Shown here piece after piece: positions 1 to 5,906 of a stretch of DNA of 15,635 bases. The notes beneath the pieces are model-generated. The model was not told the origin of the DNA. It made no database searches and was given only the letters and a program-made list of their open reading frames with translations. The stretch's first letter is position 1. The number at the start of each line of letters is the position of its first letter. Position numbers and translations under genes: made by a program. The stretch covers positions 1 to 15,635 of the forward strand of contig DISF01000090.1 in NCBI GenBank assembly GCA_002421985.1, read 5' to 3'. This DNA comes from Roseovarius sp. UBA6217. Lineage in GTDB: Bacteria; Pseudomonadota; Alphaproteobacteria; Rhodobacterales; Rhodobacteraceae.

Positions 1-102
1 CTTTGGGAAAGCCATCTGCAAAGGTTGTATTGCCCCGCCCTCAGTAAAACACCTTTCGACGGCGGTCGGCCATTTTGCGGGGGGCGTTGTCATTTTCCGC
101 CA

Positions 103-177
103 TCAGCCCGCCCCCGCCAGCTTCCCCACCGGGGCGGTTTTCAGAAAGCCCGCCGTCAGCCTGTTTCGCGCCGGCAT
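103..177 (-). pseudogene. Possible N-terminal remnant of an arm-domain (DUF4102-type) tyrosine integrase
   Basis: A 24-codon ORF starts at an ATG preceded by a good Shine-Dalgarno (AGGGGGA, six bases upstream) with an in-frame stop just before it. Its product begins MPARNRLTAGFLKTAPVGKL, which resembles the N-terminal arm-type DNA-binding segment of phage and island integrases (typically RLTxxFLKxAPPGKxxDGxGL). The frame then ends where the integrase should continue. The stop overlaps a second start (TGATG) opening a 20-codon ORF (103-41, beginning MAENDNAPRK) that I do not recognise. What I see is the ORF, the ribosome site and the TGATG overlap; integrase identity is inferred from a short match and could be chance. 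No catalytic domain is present in the window. Confidence 0.25.
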
Positions 178-183
178 TTTCCG

Positions 184-196
184 TCCCCCTAAATAT
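184..196. repeat. 13-base direct repeat, copy 1
   Basis: TCCCCCTAAATAT, repeated exactly at 401-413. On the minus strand this copy includes the Shine-Dalgarno of the small integrase-like ORF. An exact 13-mer pair within a few hundred bases is unlikely by chance, so it may be an att-type duplication or a copied ribosome-binding region. Its function is unknown. Confidence 0.6.
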
Positions 197-226
197 CCCC
201 CCCCAGGCTACTGGCTAGATAGGGCC

Positions 227-294
227 GGACAGGGCAAGACACGTCAGGACAGGTTTCCTATATTCGCAAGGGGGATACGGTCAGGGTTGGACAG
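227..294. repeat. Three GGACAG hexamers, iteron-like spacing
   Basis: GGACAG occurs at 227-232, 247-252 and 289-294, with start-to-start spacings of 20 and 42 bases, close to two and four helical turns. The cluster lies just upstream of the small integrase-like ORF on the minus strand. It could be arm-type recombinase sites or a regulator binding array, but hexamers are short and chance is not excluded. The rest of 1-367 contains no gene I can support. It is visibly richer in A/T runs than the remainder of the window. Confidence 0.25.
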
Positions 295-367
295 ATAAAA
301 ACACGCAAAAACAAGAGGTTGACGCCCTCACGCGGGCACCACCATATGAAACGCGAAAATTGCTGTT

Positions 368-667
368 TTATGGTGAAAAATCAAAGGTTTGGCAATTTAA
401 TCCCCCTAAATATGCACCCTTCATGCGCTGGTTATCGCTGCACATTTCCGCGAACCGCGCGCGCAATACGGCGTCGCTTTCACCGGTTGCGCGGTCTGTC
501 CGCACCGCGTTGCCACCGTCAGGCGGGCGCAGCATCAGCCCCGCCAGTTCCGGCCCGGTCGCGCTGGGCTGCACGATTGCATGAATAGTGGCCCGAGATT
601 CGCTTGCAGACTTGGCGGTTGCCGCCTCGAGCCTGTCGAGTCGCTTTTTCAGGGTCAGGGCCAGCAC
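368..667 (-). CDS. Small phage-type hypothetical protein with N-terminal coiled coil
   Basis: Read from a GTG at 667 the product is 99 residues. It starts with a charged heptad-like stretch (LKKRLDRLEAATAK, residues about 6-19) that predicts a short coiled coil, followed by a beta-rich segment (ATIHAIVQPSATGPELAGLMLRP) and a C-terminal LRARFAEM helix. This layout resembles small conserved proteins that occur near terminase genes of Rhodobacterales prophages; no function is known to me. The reading frame continues upstream to 979, but that extension is low-complexity Arg/Pro-rich sequence antisense to the zinc-ribbon gene and is unlikely to be coding. No clear Shine-Dalgarno precedes the GTG, so the start is uncertain. 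Its last codons contain copy 2 of the 13-base repeat. Confidence 0.45.
   Translation of the reverse strand: MLALTLKKRLDRLEAATAKSASESRATIHAIVQPSATGPELAGLMLRPPDGGNAVRTDRATGESDAVLRARFAEMCSDNQRMKGAYLGGLNCQTFDFSP
401..413. repeat. 13-base direct repeat, copy 2
   Basis: TCCCCCTAAATAT, identical to 184-196. On the minus strand it encodes part of the C-terminal tail (AYLGGLN) of the small coiled-coil protein, so here it lies inside a probable coding region. Confidence 0.6.
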
Positions 668-681
668 CCCGCTACTGGCCC

Positions 682-789
682 CGGAACGTATCAACGATTT
701 TGAGGCAGTGGCTTCTGGACAAAGCGCTCTGGCAGGTCGGTCAGGGTATCGTGCTCGGCGAGAGGATCGCCGCGATGGCGAAAGGCTAG
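682..789 (+). pseudogene. Possible C-terminal remnant of an unidentified gene
   Basis: One frame reads ILRQWLLDKALWQVGQGI and then VLGERIAAMAKG before a TAG at 787-789. This helical, compositionally protein-like stretch differs from the Arg/Pro-rich noise around it. No ATG or convincing ribosome site opens it, and upstream codons overlap the GTG region of the minus-strand coiled-coil gene. It ends four bases before the GTG of the zinc-ribbon gene, which is operon-like spacing. I do not recognise the family. It may be the tail of a gene lost by deletion, or a very short ORF from TTG at 700. Confidence 0.25.
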
Positions 790-793
790 GGCC

Positions 794-1009
794 GTGATCG
801 TCATCATCGGCCTGATCGTCGCTTTTGTCCTTGTAGCGGTGTTTTCCAACCGCGCGACGCGGGGTTGCCGCTGGCGGGAATACCGGGCGGGCGGCTGTGA
901 TCCGCGGGTGCGCTGGCAATGCGCGGCCTGCGGGGCAGAGGTTTTTACATCCGGGGGCGGCGCGCCGACTGTCTGTCACGACCCCAGCCGCCGGAGACCG
1001 GAACCATGA
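794..1009 (+). CDS. Small membrane-anchored zinc-ribbon-like protein
   Basis: From a GTG start the product is 71 residues. Residues 2-16 (IVIIGLIVAFVLVAV) form one hydrophobic membrane segment. A Cys-containing domain follows: RGCRW, GGCDP, then a CAAC knuckle with GAEVFTSGG and a last Cys in TVCHDP. The CxxC plus flanking cysteines suggest a rubredoxin- or zinc-ribbon-like metal site on one side of the membrane. I recall similar short proteins (membrane segment, CRW, CxxCGAE) in Rhodobacterales, all of unknown function. Its TGA overlaps the ATG of the DUF1989 remnant (ATGA at 1006-1009), implying the two were once translationally coupled. The residues after TVCHDP look non-conserved. Confidence 0.6.
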   Translation: MIVIIGLIVAFVLVAVFSNRATRGCRWREYRAGGCDPRVRWQCAACGAEVFTSGGGAPTVCHDPSRRRPEP

Positions 1010-1286
1010 CGCGCCCGCCCGCCGATGCCACCGCCCGCCGCGCCGTGGCCCCTATACCGGCAACCTGCTCTCGGGCGTGCAATATCACCATTGCTGCCAT
1101 TCCAACCTGACCCGCGCGGTTGCGGCGGGGTTGGGCGTGTCGCTCGCAGAGGCCGACCCCCATGTGCATGACGTGCTCAACATCTTCATGTGCACCGGCT
1201 TTACCCGCGATACGGGGCGATATTTCATGAAGGCCAGCCCCGGTGGCGATTGCTCGTCCAAGCATAAAAGCGACGCAGCGGCGTGC
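1006..1286 (+). pseudogene. DUF1989 (urea carboxylase-associated) gene with internal deletions
   Basis: The ATG at 1006 has a ribosome site (GGAGA at 992-996) and reads MTRPPADATARRAVAP, a typical N-terminus of this family. At about 1050 the frame shifts by one and the sequence jumps to PYTGNLLSGVQYHHCCHSNL, which belongs near residue 170 of the intact protein, so roughly 150 residues are missing. The second piece continues HVHDVLNIFMCTGFTRDTGRYFMKASP, family hallmarks. It then fuses in frame to GGDCSSKHKSDAAAC, skipping the roughly 25-residue segment that normally lies between KASP and CPGGDC. After this the normal C-terminus is replaced by unrelated sequence up to a stop at 1337. DUF1989 proteins accompany urea carboxylase and allophanate hydrolase, neither of which is present here. 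Parent lengths are from family knowledge. Confidence 0.85.
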
Positions 1287-1372
1287 CAAGGCCGGATCGC
1301 TCGCCGCATGGCACAGCCCGGCGCGCAACGGCTATGATCAAAGCCAGGGCGATTGAGCGGGAGTGGCGGTGG

Positions 1373-1387
1373 GAACAAAACGTGAAT
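1373..1387 (+). promoter_or_regulatory. Probable LexA (SOS) operator upstream of dnaE2
   Basis: GAACAAAACGTGAAT matches the alphaproteobacterial LexA site GAAC-N7-GAAC (reverse GTTC-N7-GTTC) with one mismatch in the second half-site, and the A-rich spacer also fits. It ends 36 bases before the dnaE2 ATG and its last base overlaps a candidate -10 element (TATAAC, 1387-1392), an arrangement that would let bound LexA block transcription. Damage-inducible dnaE2 is established in related bacteria; operator function here is inferred. Confidence 0.6.
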
Positions 1388-1392
1388 ATAAC
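1387..1392 (+). promoter_or_regulatory. Candidate -10 element for dnaE2
   Basis: TATAAC lies immediately after the SOS box and about 31 bases upstream of the dnaE2 ATG, leaving room for a short leader. The hexamer at -35 spacing (TGGCGG at 1364-1369) is a poor match, so this assignment relies mainly on position. Confidence 0.35.
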
Positions 1393-1423
1393 TGGGCATC
1401 GCTGCCTGACCGAATCGCCCCGG

Positions 1424-4279
1424 ATGTTTGCCGAACTCTCTGCCACCTCGAATTTCACCTTTCTCACCGGGGCCGCCCATCCCGAGGAGTATATCGAGCG
1501 TGCCGCCGCCCTTGGCCTTGCGGGGGTGGCGATTGCCGATGTGAATTCGGTCGCGGGGATCGTGCGCGCCCATGCCCGCGCCCGCGAGATCGCGCGGCAG
1601 GTCCGCGAGCGGCAGGCATGGGAGGCGCGCGAGGGGGTGATCGGCCCGCCCGCCCCCTGCCCCACCGCGCCCGGTTGGGCCAACACGCCCCGCCTCATCC
1701 CCGCCGCAAGGCTGGTGCTGCGCGATGGCCTCACGCTCACCGCGCTGCCCGAGGACCGGCAGAGCTGGGCGCGGCTTTGCCGCCTCTTGACGCTGGGGCG
1801 ACGGCGGGCGGCCAAGGGGGGCTGTGATCTGGCGCTGGATGACGTGCTGGACGGGGCGGCGGGGCTGCACCTGATCCTGCATCCCGAGAGCGCGCCCGGC
1901 TGGCAGGATCAGGCGCGGGCCCTCAAGGCGCGGGTCCACGACCGGCTCCACCTGCTGCTCAACCCGCGCTATGACGGGCGCGACGGGCTGCGGTTTGACC
2001 GGCTGGCGCGGATTGCGGCCCGGCTTGGCCTGCCCACCATCGCCGCCGCCTGCCCGCTGATGCACCGCGCAAGCCGCCGCCGCATGGCGGATGTGCTGAG
2101 CGCGATCCGGCTGGGGGTGACGGTAGAGCGGCTTGGCCGCGCCGCCCTGCCCAATGCCGAAAGGCGGCTGCGATCGGGCACCGAGATGCGCCGCCTTTTC
2201 AAGGGGCACGAGGGGGCGGTGGACCGCGCCGCCGCCTTGGCCAGGCGTCTCACCTTCTCGCTCGACGAACTGCGCCACGACTACCCGAGCGAGGCGGAGG
2301 GCGTTGAGACCCCCACCGCGCGGTTGCGGCGGCTGAGTGAGGCAGGGCTTGAGTGGCGCTATCCGCAAGGCGCGCCCGACCGCGTGCGCGCGATGATGGA
2401 GCACGAACTGACGCTCATCGCCAAGCTGCGCTATGAGCCCTATTTCCTGACCGTCAACGAGGTGGTTACCTTTGCCCGCGCGCGCGGCATCCTGTGTCAG
2501 GGGCGCGGGTCGGCGGCCAATTCGGTGGTCTGCTATTGCCTTGGCGTGACCAGCGTTTCCCCCGAGATCGGCACCATGGTGTTCGAGCGGTTCGTCTCCG
2601 AGGCGCGCGACGAGCCGCCCGATATCGACGTGGATTTCGAGCATGAGCGCCGCGAGGAGGTGATCCAGTGGATTTACCAGCGTTACGGGCGGCACCGCGC
2701 CGGGCTATGTGCCACGGTGATCCATTACCGCGCCAAGCGCGCCATCCGCGAGGTGGGCCGCGCCATGGGCCTGCCCGAGGATCTGCTGGCGGCAATCTCC
2801 TCGCAGATCTGGGGCGGCGGGCGGCGGCCCGATGCGGCGCGGCTTGCCGAGATCGGGCTTGACCCGCGCGACCGCCGCCTTGCCCTGACGCTCGATCTGG
2901 TGGACGAGATCATCGGCTTTCCGCGCCACCTGAGCCAGCATGTCGGCGGGTTTGTCATCGCCGCGGACCGGCTTGACGAGCTGGTGCCGATCGAGAACGC
3001 GGCGATGGAGGAGCGCACGGTGATCTGCTGGGACAAGGACGATATCGACACGCTCGGCATTCTCAAGGTCGATGTGCTGGCGCTGGGGATGCTGACCTGC
3101 ATCCGCAAGGCGTTCGATCTGCTGGCCGAGTATCGCGGGCTACGCTACACGCTCGCCACCCTGCCGCCCGAGGACGGGCGCGTTTACGCGATGCTGGGGC
3201 GCGCCGACAGTCTGGGCGTGTTTCAGGTGGAAAGCCGCGCGCAGATGAATTTCCTGCCCCGGATGCGCCCGCGCACCTTCTATGATCTGGTGATTCAGGT
3301 GGCGATCATCCGGCCCGGCCCCATTCAGGGCGACATGGTCCACCCCTATATCCGCAGGCGGAATGGCGAGGAGGCGGTGAATTTCCCCTCGGACGCCTTG
3401 GGCCGCGTGCTGGGCAAGACGCTGGGCGTGCCGCTTTTCCAGGAACAGGCGATGCAGATCGCCATCATCGGCGCGGGGTTTTCCCCCGAAGAGGCCGACC
3501 GCCTGCGCCGGTCGCTCGCCACCTTCAAGAAACACGGAAATGTCAGCGAGTTTCGCACGCGGTTCCTGAAGGGGATGCGCGAGAACGGCTATGACATGGC
3601 GTTTGCCGAGCGGTGTTTCAGCCAGATCGAGGGGTTCGGCAGCTACGGCTTTCCCGAAAGCCACGCCGCGAGCTTTGCCCTGCTCGTTTACGCCAGCGCA
3701 TGGATCAAGTGCCACCATCCGGCAATATTCGCCTGTGCGCTCCTGAATGCGCAGCCGATGGGGTTTTACGCGCCTGCACAGATCGTGCGCGATGCGCGCG
3801 AGCATGGCGTGACGGTGCGGCCCGTCTGCGTCAACGCGTCATGCTGGGACAACACGCTCGAGCCGGACGGGCGCGGCGGGCTGGCGCTGCGGCTGGGGTT
3901 TCGGCAGGTGCGGGGGCTGGCGCGCCCTGAGGCCGACTGGATCGCGGCGGCACGCGGCAACGGCTATCTTGGCCCCGAGGATCTGTGGCGGCGCGCGGCG
4001 CTTGCGCCCGCGCTCATCGCGCGGCTGGCCGAGGCCGATGCCTTTGCCGCCTGCGGGCTCACGCGGCGCGATGCGCTCTGGCAGGCGCGCGCGATCCGCA
4101 GCCCCGATCCGCTGCCGCTTTTCGCGCGCGACCTTGACGGCGAGGGGATCGACGAGCCTGCGGCAAACCTGCCCGCGATGAGCCTTGGCGACGAGATGAT
4201 CGAGGATTACGCCGCGCTGCGCCTGTCGTTGCGTCCGCATCCGCTGGCGCTCTTGCGGCCCATCCTCACCCCGGCCTGA
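1424..4279 (+). CDS. dnaE2: Error-prone DNA polymerase DnaE2 (ImuC), short C-terminus
   Basis: This is a C-family DNA polymerase that copies past DNA damage together with ImuA and ImuB during the SOS response. From the ATG at 1424, where the conserved MFAELSATSNFTFL N-terminus begins, the product is 951 residues. A PHP domain comes first. The palm carries the catalytic aspartates in PDIDVDF (D400, D402) and in KVDVLALGML (D550). Other DnaE2 hallmarks are CQGRGSAANSVVCY, SQHVGGFVI, GVFQVESRAQM and FGSYGFPESHAASFA, then the tandem helix-hairpin-helix region with PLPLFARDL. It stops just after SLRPHPLALLRPIL, where most homologues of about 1050-1100 residues continue into an OB-fold domain. An in-frame upstream extension exists but overlaps the SOS box and is not conserved. 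imuA and imuB are not adjacent. Whether the short end is lineage-normal or a truncation cannot be decided here. Confidence 0.95.
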   Translation: MFAELSATSNFTFLTGAAHPEEYIERAAALGLAGVAIADVNSVAGIVRAHARAREIARQVRERQAWEAREGVIGPPAPCPTAPGWANTPRLIPAARLVLRDGLTLTALPEDRQSWARLCRLLTLGRRRAAKGGCDLALDDVLDGAAGLHLILHPESAPGWQDQARALKARVHDRLHLLLNPRYDGRDGLRFDRLARIAARLGLPTIAAACPLMHRASRRRMADVLSAIRLGVTVERLGRAALPNAERRLRSGTEMRRLFKGHEGAVDRAAALARRLTFSLDELRHDYPSEAEGVETPTARLRRLSEAGLEWRYPQGAPDRVRAMMEHELTLIAKLRYEPYFLTVNEVVTFARARGILCQGRGSAANSVVCYCLGVTSVSPEIGTMVFERFVSEARDEPPDIDVDFEHERREEVIQWIYQRYGRHRAGLCATVIHYRAKRAIREVGRAMGLPEDLLAAISSQIWGGGRRPDAARLAEIGLDPRDRRLALTLDLVDEIIGFPRHLSQHVGGFVIAADRLDELVPIENAAMEERTVICWDKDDIDTLGILKVDVLALGMLTCIRKAFDLLAEYRGLRYTLATLPPEDGRVYAMLGRADSLGVFQVESRAQMNFLPRMRPRTFYDLVIQVAIIRPGPIQGDMVHPYIRRRNGEEAVNFPSDALGRVLGKTLGVPLFQEQAMQIAIIGAGFSPEEADRLRRSLATFKKHGNVSEFRTRFLKGMRENGYDMAFAERCFSQIEGFGSYGFPESHAASFALLVYASAWIKCHHPAIFACALLNAQPMGFYAPAQIVRDAREHGVTVRPVCVNASCWDNTLEPDGRGGLALRLGFRQVRGLARPEADWIAAARGNGYLGPEDLWRRAALAPALIARLAEADAFAACGLTRRDALWQARAIRSPDPLPLFARDLDGEGIDEPAANLPAMSLGDEMIEDYAALRLSLRPHPLALLRPILTPA

Positions 4280-4346
4280 GGTCATGGACAATCGCGCGCG
4301 TTGCGGGAATACTCGCGCCAAGCTGCACCACACCGGGAGAGCCTTC

Positions 4347-4583
4347 ATGCGCTGCGTCTTCATCAATATCCGCTGCAAGCCCGGCCAGTCCTATCGCGTG
4401 GCCGAGGCCATCGCGCTGCGCGAGATCCATTCCGAGCTTTATTCCACCTCCGGCCCCTTCGACCTGCTGATGAAGCTCTACGTGCCCGAAGACGCGGATA
4501 TCGGCAAATATATCAACGACAACCTGCTCGATATCGAGGGCATCGAGCGGACCGAGACGACGCTGACCTTCAAGGCGTTCTGA
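4347..4583 (+). CDS. Stand-alone Lrp/AsnC ligand-binding (RAM) domain protein
   Basis: This 78-residue protein starts at ATG 4347 behind GGGAGAG at 4336-4342. It consists only of the alpha/beta effector-binding and oligomerisation domain of Lrp/AsnC regulators: MRCVFINIRCKPGQ (strand 1), an amphipathic helix, HSELYSTSGPFDLLMKLYVP (strands 2-3) and a closing IEGIERTETTLTFKAF strand. The N-terminal helix-turn-helix is absent. Such single-domain proteins form dimers and higher oligomers and may bind amino acids or modulate full-length Lrp proteins; the ligand is unknown. The gene lies 67 bases after dnaE2 on the same strand, and the spacer contains no terminator I can see. Confidence 0.85.
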   Translation: MRCVFINIRCKPGQSYRVAEAIALREIHSELYSTSGPFDLLMKLYVPEDADIGKYINDNLLDIEGIERTETTLTFKAF

Positions 4584-4641
4584 GCGGGGCGGTATCAGGC
4601 TGTTGCCGTCGTTCAAGGCAAAGCCCCTTGCGCGGAATCGA

Positions 4642-4659
4642 GGCGCGCCTTGGCGCGCC
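4642..4659. repeat. Tandem GGCGCGCC palindromes
   Basis: GGCGCGCC occurs at 4642-4649 and 4652-4659 separated by TT, so the pair can fold into an 8-bp hairpin with a two-base loop or pair as two self-complementary octamers. It lies between the RAM-domain gene and the adenine deaminase remnant and is followed by a run of eight C. No T tract follows on either strand, so it is not a standard intrinsic terminator. Confidence 0.35.
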
Positions 4660-4675
4660 GCCCCCCCCAGCACGG

Positions 4676-4991
4676 CGATTTCGCCGCCGCGCGCAGCGTC
4701 ACCAGCCGCTCGCGCACCGTCTCGAACGGCTCAAGGCTCATCAGCCCGGCCACCGGCAGCGGCAATTCGGCCAGCACGCGGCCGCCCTCGACCACGACAA
4801 AGCCACCCTCTATCGCGGCCATCCGGTTCACCGGCACGGCCATATCGTCGTAATCCACGCCGACGCAGGCGATGTTGTGATGGTCGTGGCAGACGGTCGA
4901 GGCGATCGCGCAGCACCTTGTCGGCGGGCATGTCACCGCGCCCCTGTGCGATCCGCTCTTCCAGCCCTGCAATATCTGCCTCTCCGTCCAT
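4676..4991 (-). pseudogene. ade: Adenine deaminase remnant: N-terminus fused to C-terminal piece
   Basis: Adenine deaminase is an amidohydrolase of about 550-600 residues that converts adenine to hypoxanthine. From an ATG at 4991 one frame reads RIAQGRGDMPADKVLR, the typical start of the family before its first beta-strand. At about 4909-4912 the sequence jumps and changes frame to AIASTVCHDHHNIACVGV, YDDMAVPVNRM and EGGFVVVEGGRVLAELPLP, then VAGLMSLEPFETVRERL, which belong to the C-terminal domain. Over 400 internal residues, including the metal-binding amidohydrolase barrel, are missing. Homology then ends after RAAAKS, about 50 residues short of the usual end. What remains cannot be active. 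The residue matches are seen directly; the sizes of the losses come from family knowledge. The 220 bases between its start and the flavin-reductase stop hold no other gene I recognise. Confidence 0.85.
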
Positions 4992-5210
4992 GCCGTCCGG
5001 CACTGTCGCGCGGGCGCGCGTCAGAGGCAACCCTGCGGGCCGGGGGTATGGGTGTTGGACACCTGACACAAAGGGCCTGATGCTGTTCGAGGGGAGGCTT
5101 CCGGCCTGCTGCCGCCGTTCAGCGCCTGGCCCCGGCGCGAAATCAAGGGCGAAGCGCACCGCCGCGCGCGGCACTTTATTCGACAGGCTCCGCTCGCACC
5201 GCCTCTGCCG

Positions 5211-5813
5211 TCATTCGGGCCGTTCGAGGCTGAAGACATCGCGGACCACCGCGTAATCCGTATAGCCCAGCCGCGACAGCGGGTTGAACCGGGTCACGTC
5301 AAAGCGGCCATCGACAAGGCAGGCATCATCCATATGCACGCCCGTGACCTCGCCGAAGACGACGAAATTGGCCTCGCCCGCAAGACGCAGGATCTGCGTC
5401 ATGCGGCATTCGAGCGCGGCGGGGCTGGCGGCGACGCGGGCGCAATCTATGGTCTCGCAGGCGGCCTTTTCCAGCCCGGCATCGGCGAATTCATCCACCT
5501 CGCGGCCCCACGGCCCGGAGGTGCGGTTCATCGCATCGGTCAGCGCCGCGCTCACCACGTTGACGCAGAACACGCCGGTTTGCCGGATATTGGCGACGCT
5601 GTCCTTGGTGCCGTCGCGGTCGGGCTTGGTCGCGGTCGAGGCAAACATCACCTGCGGCGGCACATAGGCCACCGCGTTGAAAAACGAATAGGGCGCAAGA
5701 TTGTCGCGGCCCTCGCTGTCGCGGGTGGAAATCCAGCCGATGGGGCGCGGCGTGACAATGGCGTTGAACGGGTTGTGCGGCAGGCCGTGGCCATCCTCGG
5801 GGCGATAGAACAT
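5211..5813 (-). CDS. Flavin reductase-like FMN-binding split-barrel protein
   Basis: The product is 200 residues and fits the flavin_reduct (FMN-binding split barrel, COG1853) family. NPFNAIVTPRPIGWIST forms the first strands, and NLAPYSFFNAVAYVPPQVMFAS is the FMN-contacting core. VANIRQTGVFCVNVVS, FVVFGEVTGVHMDD and FNPLSRLGYTDYAVV close the barrel. Relatives reduce flavin with NAD(P)H or act as small flavoproteins; no partner monooxygenase is nearby, so the substrate is unknown. Two ATGs are possible. AAGGAG directly abuts the first (5819) but sits six bases before the second (5813), so 5813 is chosen. The gene is divergent from the GNAT gene across about 90 bases and points toward the adenine deaminase remnant. 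Confidence 0.88.
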   Translation of the reverse strand: MFYRPEDGHGLPHNPFNAIVTPRPIGWISTRDSEGRDNLAPYSFFNAVAYVPPQVMFASTATKPDRDGTKDSVANIRQTGVFCVNVVSAALTDAMNRTSGPWGREVDEFADAGLEKAACETIDCARVAASPAALECRMTQILRLAGEANFVVFGEVTGVHMDDACLVDGRFDVTRFNPLSRLGYTDYAVVRDVFSLERPE

Positions 5814-5819
5814 CGGCAT

Positions 5820-5825
5820 CTCCTT
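5820..5825 (-). promoter_or_regulatory. Ribosome binding site that selects the flavin-reductase start
   Basis: AAGGAG on the minus strand touches the upstream ATG (5819) with no spacer, which is too close for initiation, but is six bases from the ATG at 5813. It therefore argues for the shorter 200-residue protein. Confidence 0.6.
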
Positions 5826-5906
5826 GGCGTGGTGATCGGGTTTGTGCCAGCGGTAACGCCGTGCTACGCGCCCTTCCAGTCAATTCTCGCGACGGGGCGG
5901 CGTGTC

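Noticed and set aside
1085..2695. Very long open frame (over 500 codons) on the minus strand antisense to the start of dnaE2
   Set aside because: Its translation is Arg/Pro/Gly/His-rich without domain motifs, as expected for the complement of GC-rich codons; the plus-strand dnaE2 reading is unmistakable.
4992..5174. GTG-started frame preceding the adenine deaminase start, read as an N-terminal extension
   Set aside because: The Pro/Arg-rich translation does not resemble any family; the adenine deaminase N-terminus fits the ATG at 4991.
5334..5906. Upstream extension of the GNAT reading frame by about 190 codons
   Set aside because: The extension is the antisense of the flavin-reductase gene; the acetyltransferase fold begins at the ATG at 5907.
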